64,000 nt of DNA from contig NZ_BMIF01000004.1 of the NCBI RefSeq assembly GCF_014641695.1, positions 1 through 64,000 on the forward strand, in the 5' to 3' direction. The notes below the pieces were generated by a model. The model was not told the DNA's origin. It saw only the letters and a list, made by a program, of their open reading frames with translations, and did no database searches. Shown one piece after another: positions 7,939 through 18,582 of the stretch. The stretch's first letter is position 1. Every line of letters begins with the position of its first letter. The translations under genes and the position numbers were made by a program. Source of the DNA: Nitratireductor aestuarii. Lineage in GTDB: Bacteria; Pseudomonadota; Alphaproteobacteria; Rhizobiales; Rhizobiaceae.

Positions 7939-8430
7939 TCAGGGCTGAAAACCATCCCTTTTCAACCGAACCACAGCAAGATCAAGTGCTGATAGAAACG
8001 CAGACCTGTCCTTCTGCGAAAATGGAGCCGGTCCGCCTGTGATTTCTCCGGCAGAACGCAGGCTATCCATGAGGTTGCGAGTCGCCAACGTATTGCCGAT
8101 ATTACTTTGGGTATGGGTCTTTCCATTTGGTGCAATAGCGACTGCACCGGCAGCAATGGCGCGACTGGCCAGTGGAATATCTGCCGTAATCACAATACTT
8201 CCGGGCCTGGAATGTTCAGCTATCCAATCATCCGCAACATCGAGACCACTCGGCACGATGACCCGTTCGACCAGATCATTGTCCCTCGGGATGGCAATAT
8301 AGCTGTTGGCAACGATCACGACCCTAATGCCGTAGCGTTCAGCAACGCGATAGATCTCTGGCTTTACCGGACAGGCGTCGGCATCGACGTAGATGACGAT
8401 GGTTGGATTGATGTTGTTTTCTTCTGTCAT
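7939..8430 (-). CDS. YaiI/YqxD family protein (DUF188)
   Basis: 163 aa from the ATG at 8430 ([23 protein letters not shown]). A longer frame to 8493 is not needed. Family signatures are [46 protein letters not shown] and PNGK. The fold is PIN-like with conserved acidic residues, so a nuclease activity is possible, but the family's biochemical role is not established. It is separated from mucR by 158 nt and has its own upstream region. Confidence 0.88.
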   Translation of the reverse strand: MTEENNINPTIVIYVDADACPVKPEIYRVAERYGIRVVIVANSYIAIPRDNDLVERVIVPSGLDVADDWIAEHSRPGSIVITADIPLASRAIAAGAVAIAPNGKTHTQSNIGNTLATRNLMDSLRSAGEITGGPAPFSQKDRSAFLSALDLAVVRLKRDGFQP

Positions 8431-8622
8431 GCCGCTTCTATTGCAAAGAGAGACTGGGGAATCCATTCCAAAATCGCGAAGGAGCACTCTCATTTATGGG
8501 GAGCGTCACTCAAATTTGATGCCCGGTGAATGTCAAAACGTGCAAACTAACAGAAAAGCCGGCCTGCGGAGAGCAACCGGGGCCACAATGCTCTGTGCAG
8601 CCGGGCACAGCGGAGATGCACC

Positions 8623-9567
8623 ATGAGTCGAGACGTACCGCAAATCCCCTATTCCGAAGTAACGCCGAAGCATCTCTATCTGAGCCGACGTGAATTCATT
8701 GCCGGTGCAGGTGCTGCCGCCGTAGCATCTGGCATTCTGGGAGAGGCCTACGCGGCAGCGCTTCAGGCCAAGCCCAGCCAGTATCGCGTCGACGAGAAGC
8801 TGACGCCGAAGGATGCGGTGACGACCTACAACAATTTTTATGAGTTCGGCACGGAAAAGGGCGCGCCAGGCCTTGCTTCGCGGGACTTCAAGCCCCTGCC
8901 CTGGACAGTCAAGATCGACGGGCTGGTGGACAAGCCGCGCGAGTTCGACATGAGCGAGCTTATCGAGAAGATGCCGCTCGAAGAGCGCATCTACCGCATG
9001 CGCTGCGTGGAAGCCTGGTCGATGGTCATTCCATGGATCGGGTTCCCGCTGTCGGCGCTCCTCCAGCAGGTGGAGCCGCTCGGCTCAGCGAAATATGTCG
9101 CCTTCACCAGTGTTCTGCGACCGGAAGAGATGCCCGGCCAGCGCGGCATCTTCCAGGTGCTCGACTGGCCCTATGTGGAAGGCCTCCGGCTGGATGAGGC
9201 CATGCATCCGCTGACGATTCTCTCGGTCGGGCTCTATGGCGAGACGCTGCCCAACGCAAATGGTGCGCCGATCCGCCTTGTTGTGCCGTGGAAATACGGG
9301 TTCAAGGGCATCAAGTCGATCACCCGCATCAGCTTCATGGAAGAGCAGCCTCCGACCAGCTGGAACCTCATGGCGCCTGACGAGTACGGGTTCTATGCCA
9401 ACGTCAATCCGGAAGTGGATCACCCGCGCTGGAGCCAGGCAACCGAACGTCGGATTGGCGAGGACAGTTTCTTTGGCTCGGGACGCCGCGACACCCTGAT
9501 GTTCAATGGCTATGGCGAGCAGGTAGCATCGCTCTATTCCGGCATGAACCTGCACAGATTCTATTGA
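8623..9567 (+). CDS. msrP: Methionine-sulfoxide reductase catalytic subunit MsrP (YedY)
   Basis: 314 aa molybdopterin enzyme. A Tat signal is visible: [15 protein letters not shown] with the twin Arg at residues 22-23 and cleavage near residue 45. The sulfite-oxidase fold shows [12 protein letters not shown], the Mo-binding Cys128 in [15 protein letters not shown], and the C-terminal [19 protein letters not shown] typical of YedY. Family members repair oxidised methionines in periplasmic proteins using electrons from the membrane heme protein MsrQ. The msrQ gene follows directly with a one-base overlap, as in the usual msrPQ operon. Confidence 0.95.
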   Translation: MSRDVPQIPYSEVTPKHLYLSRREFIAGAGAAAVASGILGEAYAAALQAKPSQYRVDEKLTPKDAVTTYNNFYEFGTEKGAPGLASRDFKPLPWTVKIDGLVDKPREFDMSELIEKMPLEERIYRMRCVEAWSMVIPWIGFPLSALLQQVEPLGSAKYVAFTSVLRPEEMPGQRGIFQVLDWPYVEGLRLDEAMHPLTILSVGLYGETLPNANGAPIRLVVPWKYGFKGIKSITRISFMEEQPPTSWNLMAPDEYGFYANVNPEVDHPRWSQATERRIGEDSFFGSGRRDTLMFNGYGEQVASLYSGMNLHRFY

Positions 9568-10232
9568 TGCTTGATCGCACAGCACCTGCCGCCCGCACCG
9601 TTCGCAAGCCGGACCTGTGGAACCGCGTACCTGTCTGGCTTGTCTATGTGGTTGCCTTCATTCCGGCCATCTGGGGCTTTTACCAGGGCGCTACGGGCAG
9701 GCTTGGCGCTGACCCGGTCAAAACGTTCGAACACCTGCTCGGCATCTGGGCGCTCCGCTTCCTGATCCTGACGCTGATGGTCACGCCAATCCGCGACCTC
9801 ACCGGCGTCAGCCTGCTCAGGTATCGGCGTGCACTCGGGCTGATGGCCTTCTACTACGGTCTCATGCACTTCAGCGCCTACATGATCCTGGATCAGGCAC
9901 TGAATCTTCAAACCGTGGTGGAAGACATTGCCAAGCGACCGTTCATCACGATCGGCATGGCGGCACTCGTCCTGATGATCCCGCTGGCCCTTACGTCCAA
10001 CCGGTGGTCGATCCGCAAGCTCGGTGCAAACTGGAACCGGCTGCACAAGCTCATCTATGTGATCGCGGCCGCTGGGGCGCTGCACTTCATCATCGGCGTG
10101 AAAGGCTGGCCCGCCGAGCCCGTGATCTATGCGGGGATCGTCGCCGTTCTGCTTGGCTGGAGAGCTGTGCGCAAGCCGTTCATCCGGCGCAGGAGATCTG
10201 CGCCGGCGAAGGCAGCTTCGGCGTCCCGATAA
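9567..10232 (+). CDS. msrQ: Heme-binding membrane subunit MsrQ (YedZ)
   Basis: 221 aa from the ATG at 9567, whose A is the last base of the msrP stop codon. Several membrane helices are visible (PVWLVYVVAFIPAIWGFY, LRFLILTLMVTPI, ALGLMAFYYGLMHFSAYMI, AALVLMIPLALTS, LIYVIAAAGALHFIIGVKG, IYAGIVAVLLGW). His residues in GLMHFSAY, RLHKLIYV and ALHFIIG are candidate heme ligands. The segment TSNRWSIRKLGANWNRLH is characteristic. MsrQ passes electrons from the respiratory chain or a flavin reductase to MsrP. Confidence 0.94.
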   Translation: MLDRTAPAARTVRKPDLWNRVPVWLVYVVAFIPAIWGFYQGATGRLGADPVKTFEHLLGIWALRFLILTLMVTPIRDLTGVSLLRYRRALGLMAFYYGLMHFSAYMILDQALNLQTVVEDIAKRPFITIGMAALVLMIPLALTSNRWSIRKLGANWNRLHKLIYVIAAAGALHFIIGVKGWPAEPVIYAGIVAVLLGWRAVRKPFIRRRRSAPAKAASASR

Positions 10233-10238
10233 GAATAA

Positions 10239-10258
10239 GGGCGTCCCGTAAGACGCCC
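10239..10258 (-). terminator. Hairpin between msrQ and the FMN reductase gene
   Basis: GGGCGTC / GACGCCC stem with a 6-nt loop. Read on the minus strand it is followed by TTATTCTT, which fits a terminator for the convergent FMN reductase gene about 94 nt upstream. On the plus strand it lies 6 nt after the msrQ stop but lacks a T-run. Confidence 0.5.
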
Positions 10259-10351
10259 GCTCCTGGACGCTAGATCCAGATCCTGGGAGGATTGAACCGG
10301 CTCGAGGGAGGTCGTCCGGTTCAGAAACTGTGGTTCTTCTGGAGAAGAAGC

Positions 10352-10957
10352 TTACGCTGCTTCCTGTTTGCGGGCATCTGCCTCACGAGCCGTCTTGAGC
10401 GCATAGGCCCACCAGGAAAGCTCGTTCAGCATCGTATCGGCGGACTGGCCGAGATGCGGGAGATCCTCGAAGGTCTTTCCCTGCTGCCAGACGGCCATGA
10501 AATCAGCCCCACCGATATGAACGCCGCTGCGGGTCGGCGCCATCTGCAGTTCGACGTTGATCAGACGAAGCTGCTCGACGGCACGGGCACCACCAACGCC
10601 GCCGTAGCCGACATAAGCTGCAGGCTTGCGGTTGAATTCGTTGTAGGCATAGTCGAGCGCATTCTTCAGGACGCCGGAAGGCGAACGGTTGTACTCGGCC
10701 GTAACGAAGATGAAGCCATCGAGGCTATCGATCTTGGCAGCCCACTTCTGCGCGACTTCACTGGTCGGCGTAGCCCATGCCGGCGATGCGACTTCATCGA
10801 AGAACGGCATCGGATAATCGCGCAGGTCGACGAGCTCGAACTCCATGTCGCCGCGCTTCTGTGCGATTTCGTAGATCCAGCGCGCCGGCTTTTCACCAAA
10901 GCGGTTTTCGCGCGTCGTGGAAATGATTATACCTATCTTTGGCTTTGCTGTAGTCAT
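10352..10957 (-). CDS. NADPH-dependent FMN reductase family protein
   Basis: 201 aa with a flavodoxin-like fold. The phosphate-binding loop is STTRENRFGEKPARW (residues 13-27). FVTAEYNRSPSGVLKNALDY is the classic second flavin motif of the family, and YGGVGGARAVEQLR follows. The ATG at 10957 has GGGGAG about 5 nt upstream. Members reduce FMN, quinones or azo compounds with NAD(P)H; the substrate here is unknown. It is divergent from an HxlR regulator with inverted repeats in between. HxlR-type regulators commonly control such reductases in response to electrophiles or quinones. Confidence 0.88.
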   Translation of the reverse strand: MTTAKPKIGIIISTTRENRFGEKPARWIYEIAQKRGDMEFELVDLRDYPMPFFDEVASPAWATPTSEVAQKWAAKIDSLDGFIFVTAEYNRSPSGVLKNALDYAYNEFNRKPAAYVGYGGVGGARAVEQLRLINVELQMAPTRSGVHIGGADFMAVWQQGKTFEDLPHLGQSADTMLNELSWWAYALKTAREADARKQEAA

Positions 10958-10978
10958 GGTACTCCCCTTCGGAAATGT

Positions 10979-10995
10979 GGTAACTTTTGGTTACC
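10979..10995. promoter_or_regulatory. Probable HxlR operator 1
   Basis: Perfect inverted repeat GGTAAC-N5-GTTACC in the 103-nt region between the divergent FMN reductase and hxlR genes, 21 nt upstream of the reductase start codon. The same half-site recurs in the second repeat at 11044-11056. Confidence 0.6.
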
Positions 10996-11043
10996 TGCAC
11001 TATATGAGTTAGTGGGGGAGTTTCGGCAAGAGCGTACATTTTC

Positions 11044-11056
11044 GTAACCGAGTTAC
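11044..11056. promoter_or_regulatory. Probable HxlR operator 2
   Basis: GTAAC-N3-GTTAC inverted repeat ending 4 nt before the hxlR start codon. It shares its half-site with operator 1 but has a 2-nt shorter spacer. It overlaps the place where a ribosome site would be, so binding here should block hxlR expression (autoregulation, inferred). Confidence 0.55.
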
Positions 11057-11060
11057 TTCG

Positions 11061-11465
11061 ATGAAACCTGACACAAATGGGCACCTGCCTTCGGATTGCC
11101 GCGCGATCAGCGAGATCCTGTCGCGCATCGGCGACAAATGGTCTGTGCTCATCGTCATGCGGCTGACGGATGGCCCTCTGCGCTTCAGCAAGCTCAGGGA
11201 AACGATTGGCGGCATATCGCACAAGATGCTGAGCACCACGCTGCGCGGTCTTGAGCGCGACGGCCTTGTGACGCGCACCGTGTACCCCACGATCCCGCCA
11301 CAGGTGGAATACAGCCTCACCCAGCTTGGGCACGAGCTCCGCGAGCCGGTCAACGCGCTTGGCGAATGGGCGCTCCGCAACCAGGGCAAGATCCACGAAG
11401 CACGCCTGCGCTATGACGCAAGCGCGATAGACGCTGCCAAGAGGAACCTGCCAAAGACCGCCTGA
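11061..11465 (+). CDS. HxlR family winged-helix regulator
   Basis: 134 aa. The HxlR fold is recognisable from [57 protein letters not shown] and [16 protein letters not shown] Cys at residue 14 (SDCRAI), just before the first helix, sits where redox-sensing members such as HypR/QorR carry their reactive Cys. Thiol-based sensing of electrophiles is therefore a reasonable guess. No good ribosome site precedes the ATG; the operator-like repeat occupies that place. It is divergent from the FMN reductase, its likely target. Confidence 0.9.
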   Translation: MKPDTNGHLPSDCRAISEILSRIGDKWSVLIVMRLTDGPLRFSKLRETIGGISHKMLSTTLRGLERDGLVTRTVYPTIPPQVEYSLTQLGHELREPVNALGEWALRNQGKIHEARLRYDASAIDAAKRNLPKTA

Positions 11466-11556
11466 GGGCGAACATGTGCATAGCGGGTGGTGGCTCACCC
11501 GCCGTCATTGCCTCTGACGCCCCCATGCGATTAGATGGGATTTTGTGGGAGGCGTG

Positions 11557-13500
11557 ATGAAAATTTCCACCCTTTTCGCCAGGGCGTTTCTCGTCTCGGC
11601 AGCGGTTCCTGCCGTGGCGCTCGCGCAGGACAGCAACGGTCGCATCAAGACGATCACTCTGTCATCCGGCGGTCTCGCTGAGATCAGCCGTCAGGTTCAG
11701 GTGCGCGATGACGGCCGGATCACGGTGGACGTTCCTACCGATCAGGTGAACGACATCCTGAAAAGCCTCGTGGTGCGCGATGGAGCCGGCGCGATCAAGA
11801 ACATGTCGCTCGCGGGCGCAGGCGGCATCAGCGAAACCTTCCGCAAGCTGCCCTTCTCACGCGAGGACTTTGCGTCCCTGCCGCGCCTGCTGTCATCACT
11901 TCAGGGTGCTGAGGTTGAGGCCAGCAGCAGCGGCAAGACTCTTTCCGGCCGGGTGCTGGGCGTACAGGAACGTGCGGCTGAAAACGGCGAAGTGGAACAT
12001 GTGCTCTCGCTCCTCGGGGTCGACGGCATCAGTACCCTGGTGCTGGGCGGCGATACGAACATCCGCTTCCTCGATGAGACGATCGATCGGAAGCTCAAGG
12101 ATGCGGCGGCGAAAGCCGGACGCAGCATGGCCGAAGGCTCGCGAAGCATTTCGGTCGCCATCGATGGTCAGGGCGAGCGCAACGTATCGCTCACCTATGT
12201 CGTCCCGGCTCCGGTCTGGAAGACTTCCTACCGCCTTGTGACGTCTGCCGATGGAACGGCCCGGCTGCAAGCCTGGGCGATCCTTGAGAACGCTACGGGT
12301 GAAGACTGGGACGACGTGAAGATCACGCTCACCTCCGGAAATCCTTCCACACTCCGGCAAGAGCTCTATGAGCCGCTGTGGCGGCAGCGTGAGGAGATCA
12401 ATGTCGCCGTCACGCAGCAGCCGAAGTTCAGAGCCGATAGCGGCGCGATGGCCGCGCGGGCCGCGCCTGCGCCGCAGCAGAGCTTTGGCGGCCGCGCCCT
12501 TTTGGAAGCGGCACCCGAATTCGACATGGCGGGCATCGCCGAGGCAGCTGCCGTCACCGAGGGCGATATCGCCTCGACCTTCGAACTGCCCGGCCTGCAT
12601 GACCTTGCGGATGGCGAAACCATCTCGATCCCTATCCTCGACACCAAGGTGCCAGCAGTCCAGCTTTCCACCTATCGCATGGAGGATGGCACCGAGCATC
12701 CGGTGGCGGCGATCGAGCTCAAGAACGAGACCGGCGTCAGCCTGCCCGGCGGAATCCTGACCGTCTATGACGAGCGGCAGGGTTATGCGGGAGATTCCGC
12801 GCTGACCGCCTTCCCGTCCGGTGAAAGCCGCTTCGCCCGCTTTGCGACGGACAGCAAGGTGCGCATCCAATATGATATGCAGCCGTCGCGCAGTGTGGTC
12901 GAAGTGAAGGTGGCCGATGGCGTGTTGAGTGCCACGGTCAAGCAGGTGGAAAAGACCGCCTACAGGATTGCTGGAGCGAGCGACGCGTCACGAACCATCC
13001 TGATCGAGCATTTCCGCAGGCCCGGATGGACATTCACCTCGGACAAGCTCGACACGGAGACGCAGAGCCACTACCGGCTGAAGGCGCAGGTTCCAGCAGG
13101 CGAAACCGTCACGGTCGAAGCGACGCAAGAGCGGGTGAATGCCGAACGCTATGCGCTGATCGATGCCAATCCGGAGTTGCTCATCGACTGGGCTTCTTCG
13201 GCCTCACCCGATACGCGCAAGAAGCTCGAAGAGCTGGCGGACGCCCGCCGCGAGCAGGAGGAAGCGAGGCGCGAACTCGACCGCATCACCAGCGCAATCG
13301 AGGAGATCACCGAGGAGCAGGCTCGCATCCGCGAGAACATCGGCGCGGTGCCGGATGGCAGCGATCTGCAGAAGCGTTATCTCCGCATGATGCAGCAGAG
13401 CGAGGACCAGGTGGCCGACCTCAGGGCAAGCCGGAGACGGGCGCAGGAGAAGGCTGACATCAAGGACGAGGACGTGCGCGGCATCATCCGCACGTTTTAG
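11557..13500 (+). CDS. Secreted DUF4139 domain protein
   Basis: 647 aa from the ATG at 11557, with GGGAGG 5 nt upstream. A signal peptide ends at AVALAQ (about residue 24). The central part (about residues 170-480) has the DUF4139 features VSLTYVVPAPVWKTSYRLV, LQAWAILENATGEDWDDVKITL and LSTYRMEDGTEHPVAAIELKN. Residues from about 550 to 640 are rich in Glu, Arg and Ala (ELADARREQEEARRELDR) and should form a coiled coil. The family is known as mucoidy inhibitor A-like, but its molecular function is unknown. The TAG stop codon is also the first three bases of the RIME-like element that follows. Confidence 0.8.
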   Translation: MKISTLFARAFLVSAAVPAVALAQDSNGRIKTITLSSGGLAEISRQVQVRDDGRITVDVPTDQVNDILKSLVVRDGAGAIKNMSLAGAGGISETFRKLPFSREDFASLPRLLSSLQGAEVEASSSGKTLSGRVLGVQERAAENGEVEHVLSLLGVDGISTLVLGGDTNIRFLDETIDRKLKDAAAKAGRSMAEGSRSISVAIDGQGERNVSLTYVVPAPVWKTSYRLVTSADGTARLQAWAILENATGEDWDDVKITLTSGNPSTLRQELYEPLWRQREEINVAVTQQPKFRADSGAMAARAAPAPQQSFGGRALLEAAPEFDMAGIAEAAAVTEGDIASTFELPGLHDLADGETISIPILDTKVPAVQLSTYRMEDGTEHPVAAIELKNETGVSLPGGILTVYDERQGYAGDSALTAFPSGESRFARFATDSKVRIQYDMQPSRSVVEVKVADGVLSATVKQVEKTAYRIAGASDASRTILIEHFRRPGWTFTSDKLDTETQSHYRLKAQVPAGETVTVEATQERVNAERYALIDANPELLIDWASSASPDTRKKLEELADARREQEEARRELDRITSAIEEITEEQARIRENIGAVPDGSDLQKRYLRMMQQSEDQVADLRASRRRAQEKADIKDEDVRGIIRTF

Positions 13501-13602
13501 AGCGGTTCCAGGAAAAGTGGGAACCGGTTTTCCGTCCGGAACCGCGAGAAAGCAAAGACCTAGAGCAGTTCAGAGTTTCTGTGAAAGTCTGAACTGCTCT
13601 AG
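13498..13602. repeat. RIME-like intergenic element, full length
   Basis: About 105 nt made of two palindromic modules. Module A runs from AGCGGTTCC (13501-13509) to GGAACCGCG (about 13538-13546), with GGGAACCGGTTTTCC in the middle. Module B is a 14-bp perfect stem (13561-13574 with 13588-13601) around GTTTCTGTGAAAG. A second full copy lies at 40943-41049, and module-A-only copies at 39075 and 48068. Size and two-palindrome design match the RIME elements known from Rhizobium. Confidence 0.8.
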
Positions 13603-13641
13603 CACTATGGCAGGAGGTTCCGCCCACTGTTCGGGCGGGGC

Positions 13642-14652
13642 CTATCCCAGCCTTGCCGCGCTTTGACGCTTGATCAGTTCAACTTCAAGCACATGCGGCT
13701 GGCAGATCGCCTCGCCCTCTCCCTTCATCAGCGACAGAAGGCATGTTGCCGCCGTCTCGCCGATGCGCGTGCGCGGCTGGGCGATGGTCGTGAGCGCCGG
13801 AACGAAATGAGCTGAGATATCAATATTGTCGAAGCCGACTACGGAAACGTCATCCGGGACGCGGACGCCACGATGGTGAAGCTCGCCGATGAAGCCGCAG
13901 GCCATGGCATCGCTGGAGCAGAACATGGCAGTCGGACGGTCGTCCATGCAGAGCCAGCGGCGGGCAGCTTCTGCCCCTGAGGCAAGCGAAAAGTCGCCCT
14001 CCAGGAACCAGTCCGGCCGGAGCGTAAGCCCATGCTTCGCCAGCGCCCTGCGGGTTCCTTCGGCGCGGGTGATGGTCAGAACGTTGTCCGGCGGTCCCAT
14101 TACATGACCGATTCTTTGATGACCGAGCTCGACCAGATGATCGATGGCCAGCCCTGCCCCATAGACATTGTCGATGACCACCTTCGGCCGCGTGTCGTTT
14201 TCCAGCCATTCACAGGCAAAGACAATCGGCGGGTGATGGCGCTCCGGCGCACCTGCCGAAAGCACATCCTCCGGCAAGTTGGCGTCCAGCACGATCAAGC
14301 CGTCAGCGCGGTTGTTGTGCAGATAATCGCGGATGTGCTCGCCCTGCCGGGTATCGGCAATCAGCACATTATACCCCGATGGCGCCATGGCCGAGGTGAT
14401 GCCGGAGAGGATTGCCGAGAAAAACGGATTGGCCAGGTTCGGCACCAGCACGACGATGCCGCCGGTCTGCTGGCGGCGCAGGTTCCGCGCTGCGTGGTTG
14501 ACACGATAGCCCGTCGCCTCGACGGCCTTCAGCACGATCGCACGCGTATCCTCGGAAACCAGATCCGGCGTTGAAAGCGCGCGGCTCACGGTCGCTGTTG
14601 ATACGCCTGCTGCCTCTGCCACATCCCTGATGCGTGGGTAGTTCCTGTTCAT
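13642..14652 (-). CDS. LacI family sugar-operon regulator
   Basis: 336 aa. The N-terminal helix-turn-helix is clear (IRDVAEAAGVSTATVSRAL, then VNHAARNLRRQQT with the hinge). A periplasmic-binding-protein-like effector domain follows (IVVLVPNLANPFFSAILSGI, YNVLIADTR, ADGLIVLD, VIDNVYGAGLAIDHLVELGH, AMFCSSDAMACGFI, VSVVGFDNIDIS). It is transcribed away from the sugar operon at 14842. The intergenic region holds two LacI-type palindromes. It most likely represses the operon until its sugar or a metabolite binds. The ligand is unknown. Confidence 0.92.
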   Translation of the reverse strand: MNRNYPRIRDVAEAAGVSTATVSRALSTPDLVSEDTRAIVLKAVEATGYRVNHAARNLRRQQTGGIVVLVPNLANPFFSAILSGITSAMAPSGYNVLIADTRQGEHIRDYLHNNRADGLIVLDANLPEDVLSAGAPERHHPPIVFACEWLENDTRPKVVIDNVYGAGLAIDHLVELGHQRIGHVMGPPDNVLTITRAEGTRRALAKHGLTLRPDWFLEGDFSLASGAEAARRWLCMDDRPTAMFCSSDAMACGFIGELHHRGVRVPDDVSVVGFDNIDISAHFVPALTTIAQPRTRIGETAATCLLSLMKGEGEAICQPHVLEVELIKRQSAARLG

Positions 14653-14723
14653 GGCTTGCGCGGTATCCGCTCCTCAGCCGAATCGGATGCCATCGGCTGT
14701 TCAATAAACTCAGGGTCGGTCTT

Positions 14724-14737
14724 GTAATCCATTACAT
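14724..14737. promoter_or_regulatory. LacI-type operator O1
   Basis: TGTAATCCATTACA, half-sites TGTAAT/ATTACA around a CC centre, in the lacI-operon intergenic region and 72 nt upstream of the lacI start. Its half-sites recur in the second palindrome 32 bp away. Confidence 0.65.
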
Positions 14738-14755
14738 TCCGTGTTTTCATCTTAT

Positions 14756-14769
14756 GCAATCGATTACAT
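14756..14769. promoter_or_regulatory. LacI-type operator O2
   Basis: TGCAATCGATTACA, a 14-bp near-palindrome with the central CG typical of LacI/PurR-family operators. Its centre lies 32 bp (about three helical turns) from O1, a spacing that allows cooperative binding or local looping. Confidence 0.7.
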
Positions 14770-14841
14770 CGCTGCATCGCAACATTTTTTGTGGGCGCTG
14801 CGACAATCGATGAGCGTGGAGGCGCTCCCTGGAGGAACAGC

Positions 14842-15897
14842 ATGAAGACAATCAAGGGCCCGGCCCTTTTCCTCGCGCAATTCGCGAGTGATGAAGCTCC
14901 GTTCAACTCGTGGGATTCCATCACGAAGTGGGCGGGTGACTGCGGCTATATCGGCGTGCAGGTCCCCAGCTGGGATGCGCGTCTGATCGATCTGGACAAG
15001 GCAGCCAGCTCGAGGGATTACTGCGACGAGTTCGCGGGCAAGGCCAAGGAGAACGGCGTTGTCGTTACCGAGCTTTCGACGCACCTTCAGGGCCAGCTAG
15101 TCGCCACCCACCCAGCCTATGACGTGGCCTATGACGGCTTCACGGTTCCCGAAATGCGAGGCAACCCCAAGGCGCGGCAGGAATGGGCCGTCGATCAGGT
15201 GAAGAAGGCGCTGTCAGCCTCGAAGAACCTCGGGCTCAATGCCATGGTGTCCTTCTCCGGCGCGCTTGCCTGGCCCTATGTTTATCCGTGGCCGCAGCGA
15301 CCCGCCGGTCTCATCGAGACAGCATTCGACGAGCTTGCCCGCCGCTGGAAGCCCATCCTCAACCATGCGGAGGATTGCGGCGTCGACGTCTGCTACGAAA
15401 TCCATCCGGGTGAGGATCTCTTCGACGGCACGACCTTCGAGATGTTCCTGGAGCGCGTCGGCAACCACAAGCGCGCGAACATGCTCTACGATCCGTCGCA
15501 CTTCGTATTGCAGTGCCTCGACTACCTCGATCACATCGACATCTATGCCGACCGCATCCGCATGTTCCATGTGAAGGATGCCGAGTTCAACCCGACCGGA
15601 CGTCAGGGCGTCTATTCCGGCTATGCACCGTGGGTGAACCGCGCTGGCCGTTTCCGGTCGCCGGGTGACGGTCAGGTGGATTTCGGCGCCGTGTTCTCCA
15701 AGCTGACCGCCAATAACTTCGACGGCTGGGCCGTGGTCGAATGGGAATGCTGCCTAAAGCATCCGGAAGACGGCGCACGTGAGGGCGCGGAGTTCGTGAA
15801 GCATCACATCATCCGCGTCACCGAGAAGGCGTTCGACGACTTTGCCGACGCCGGCACCGATGAGGCGGCGAACCGGCGCATGCTTGGACTGGAGTAA
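14842..15897 (+). CDS. Sugar phosphate isomerase/epimerase (xylose-isomerase-like TIM barrel)
   Basis: 351 aa from the ATG at 14842, preceded by GGAGGAACAG. The AP-endonuclease-2-like TIM barrel shows metal-binding segments VCYEIHPGEDLFDG, MLYDPSHFVLQ, MFHVKDAEF and AVVEWECCLKHPEDG. Family members act on free or phosphorylated sugars, inositols or 3-keto sugars; the substrate is not evident. It is the first gene of the LacI-controlled operon. Pairing with a Gfo/Idh/MocA dehydrogenase, as in levoglucosan or 3-keto-glycoside catabolism, suggests it processes the oxidised sugar made by that enzyme (inference). Confidence 0.82.
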   Translation: MKTIKGPALFLAQFASDEAPFNSWDSITKWAGDCGYIGVQVPSWDARLIDLDKAASSRDYCDEFAGKAKENGVVVTELSTHLQGQLVATHPAYDVAYDGFTVPEMRGNPKARQEWAVDQVKKALSASKNLGLNAMVSFSGALAWPYVYPWPQRPAGLIETAFDELARRWKPILNHAEDCGVDVCYEIHPGEDLFDGTTFEMFLERVGNHKRANMLYDPSHFVLQCLDYLDHIDIYADRIRMFHVKDAEFNPTGRQGVYSGYAPWVNRAGRFRSPGDGQVDFGAVFSKLTANNFDGWAVVEWECCLKHPEDGAREGAEFVKHHIIRVTEKAFDDFADAGTDEAANRRMLGLE

Positions 15898-15901
15898 GCT
15901 G

Positions 15902-17067
15902 ATGACGATTTCCGGATCTACCGAAGTTCACAGCGGCCCCATCAGGCTCGGCATGGTGGGCGGCGGAAAGGATGCGTTCATCGGTGCCGTGCACCGGATC
16001 GCAGCGAGGCTCGACAATGAGTACCAGCTGGTGGCGGGCGCCCTCTCCTCGACACCGGAACGCTCGATCGAGTCAGGGCTGGCGCTCGGGCTCGACCGTG
16101 ACCGCATCTATGGCTCGTTCGAGGAAATGGCCGAGAAGGAAGCTGCACGCCCCGACGGTATCGAGGCGGTGGCCATCGTGACGCCCAATCACATGCACTA
16201 TCCAGCGGCCGAAGCGTTCCTCAGGCGCGGCATCCATGTCATCTGCGACAAGCCGATGACATCAACGCTCGAAGATGCCGAGAAGCTCGCTGCGCTTGCC
16301 CGCGAAAGTGATGCGCTTTTCGTACTGACCCACAACTACACGGGCTATCCGATGATCCGCCAGGCCCGCGAGATGGTCGCGAATGGCGAACTCGGCACGA
16401 TCCGTGTGGTTCATGCGGAATATGTGCAGGACTGGCTCACGGTTGCAGCCGAAGAGTCGGGCTCCAAGCAGGCTGAGTGGCGCACCGACCCAGCCCGCTC
16501 CGGCGCTGGCGGCGCGATCGGCGACATCGGCACCCATGCATTCAACCTGCTGAGCTTCGTCACAGGTCTGCAAACGGAAGAGCTTGCGGCGGATCTGCAC
16601 CGCTTCGTTCCAGGCAGGCGCGTCGATGACAATGCGCATATCATGCTGCGGCTTGAAGGCGGTGCGAAGGGCATGCTGTGGGCAAGCCAGGTGGCCCCGG
16701 GCAATGAAAACGGCCTGAAGCTGCGCGTCTATGGCGACAAGGGCGGGCTGGAGTGGCTGCAGGAAGACCCTAACAAGCTCTGGTTCACGCCATTCGGCGA
16801 GCCCAAGCGGCTGATCACGCGCAATGGTGCGGGTGCTGGTCCGGCTGCAGCCCGGATGAGCCGTATCCCCTCCGGCCACCCGGAAGGCTATCTCGAAGGC
16901 TTTGCCAATATCTACTCGGAAGCGGCTCGCGCAATCCGCGCAAAGCAGGCCGGCGAACAGCTGCCAGCCGAGGTAGTGTTCCCAACGGTTGAGGACGGCG
17001 TTGCGGGCCTCAAGTTCATTGACGCCTGCGTCCGCTCATCCGAGAAGAACGGGAGCTTCGTGACGTT

Positions 17068-17071
<4 letters not shown>
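15902..17071 (+). CDS. Gfo/Idh/MocA family sugar oxidoreductase
   Basis: 389 aa from the ATG at 15902, 4 nt after the preceding stop, with GGAG upstream. The N-terminal nucleotide-binding motif is variant (GMVGGGKDAFIGAVH), and IVTPNHMHYPAAEAFL then ICDKPMTSTLEDAEKL hold the family's conserved EKP-like Lys as DKP. The C-terminal substrate domain has YVQDWL and SGAGGAIGDIGTHAFNL, with Asp/His residues in the catalytic position. These enzymes use NAD(P) to oxidise or reduce sugars and inositols. The VQDW...GDIGTH arrangement is like that in levoglucosan dehydrogenase and related enzymes, but that substrate is only a possibility. Confidence 0.87.
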
Positions 17072-18578
<1,507 letters not shown>

Positions 18579-18582
<4 letters not shown>

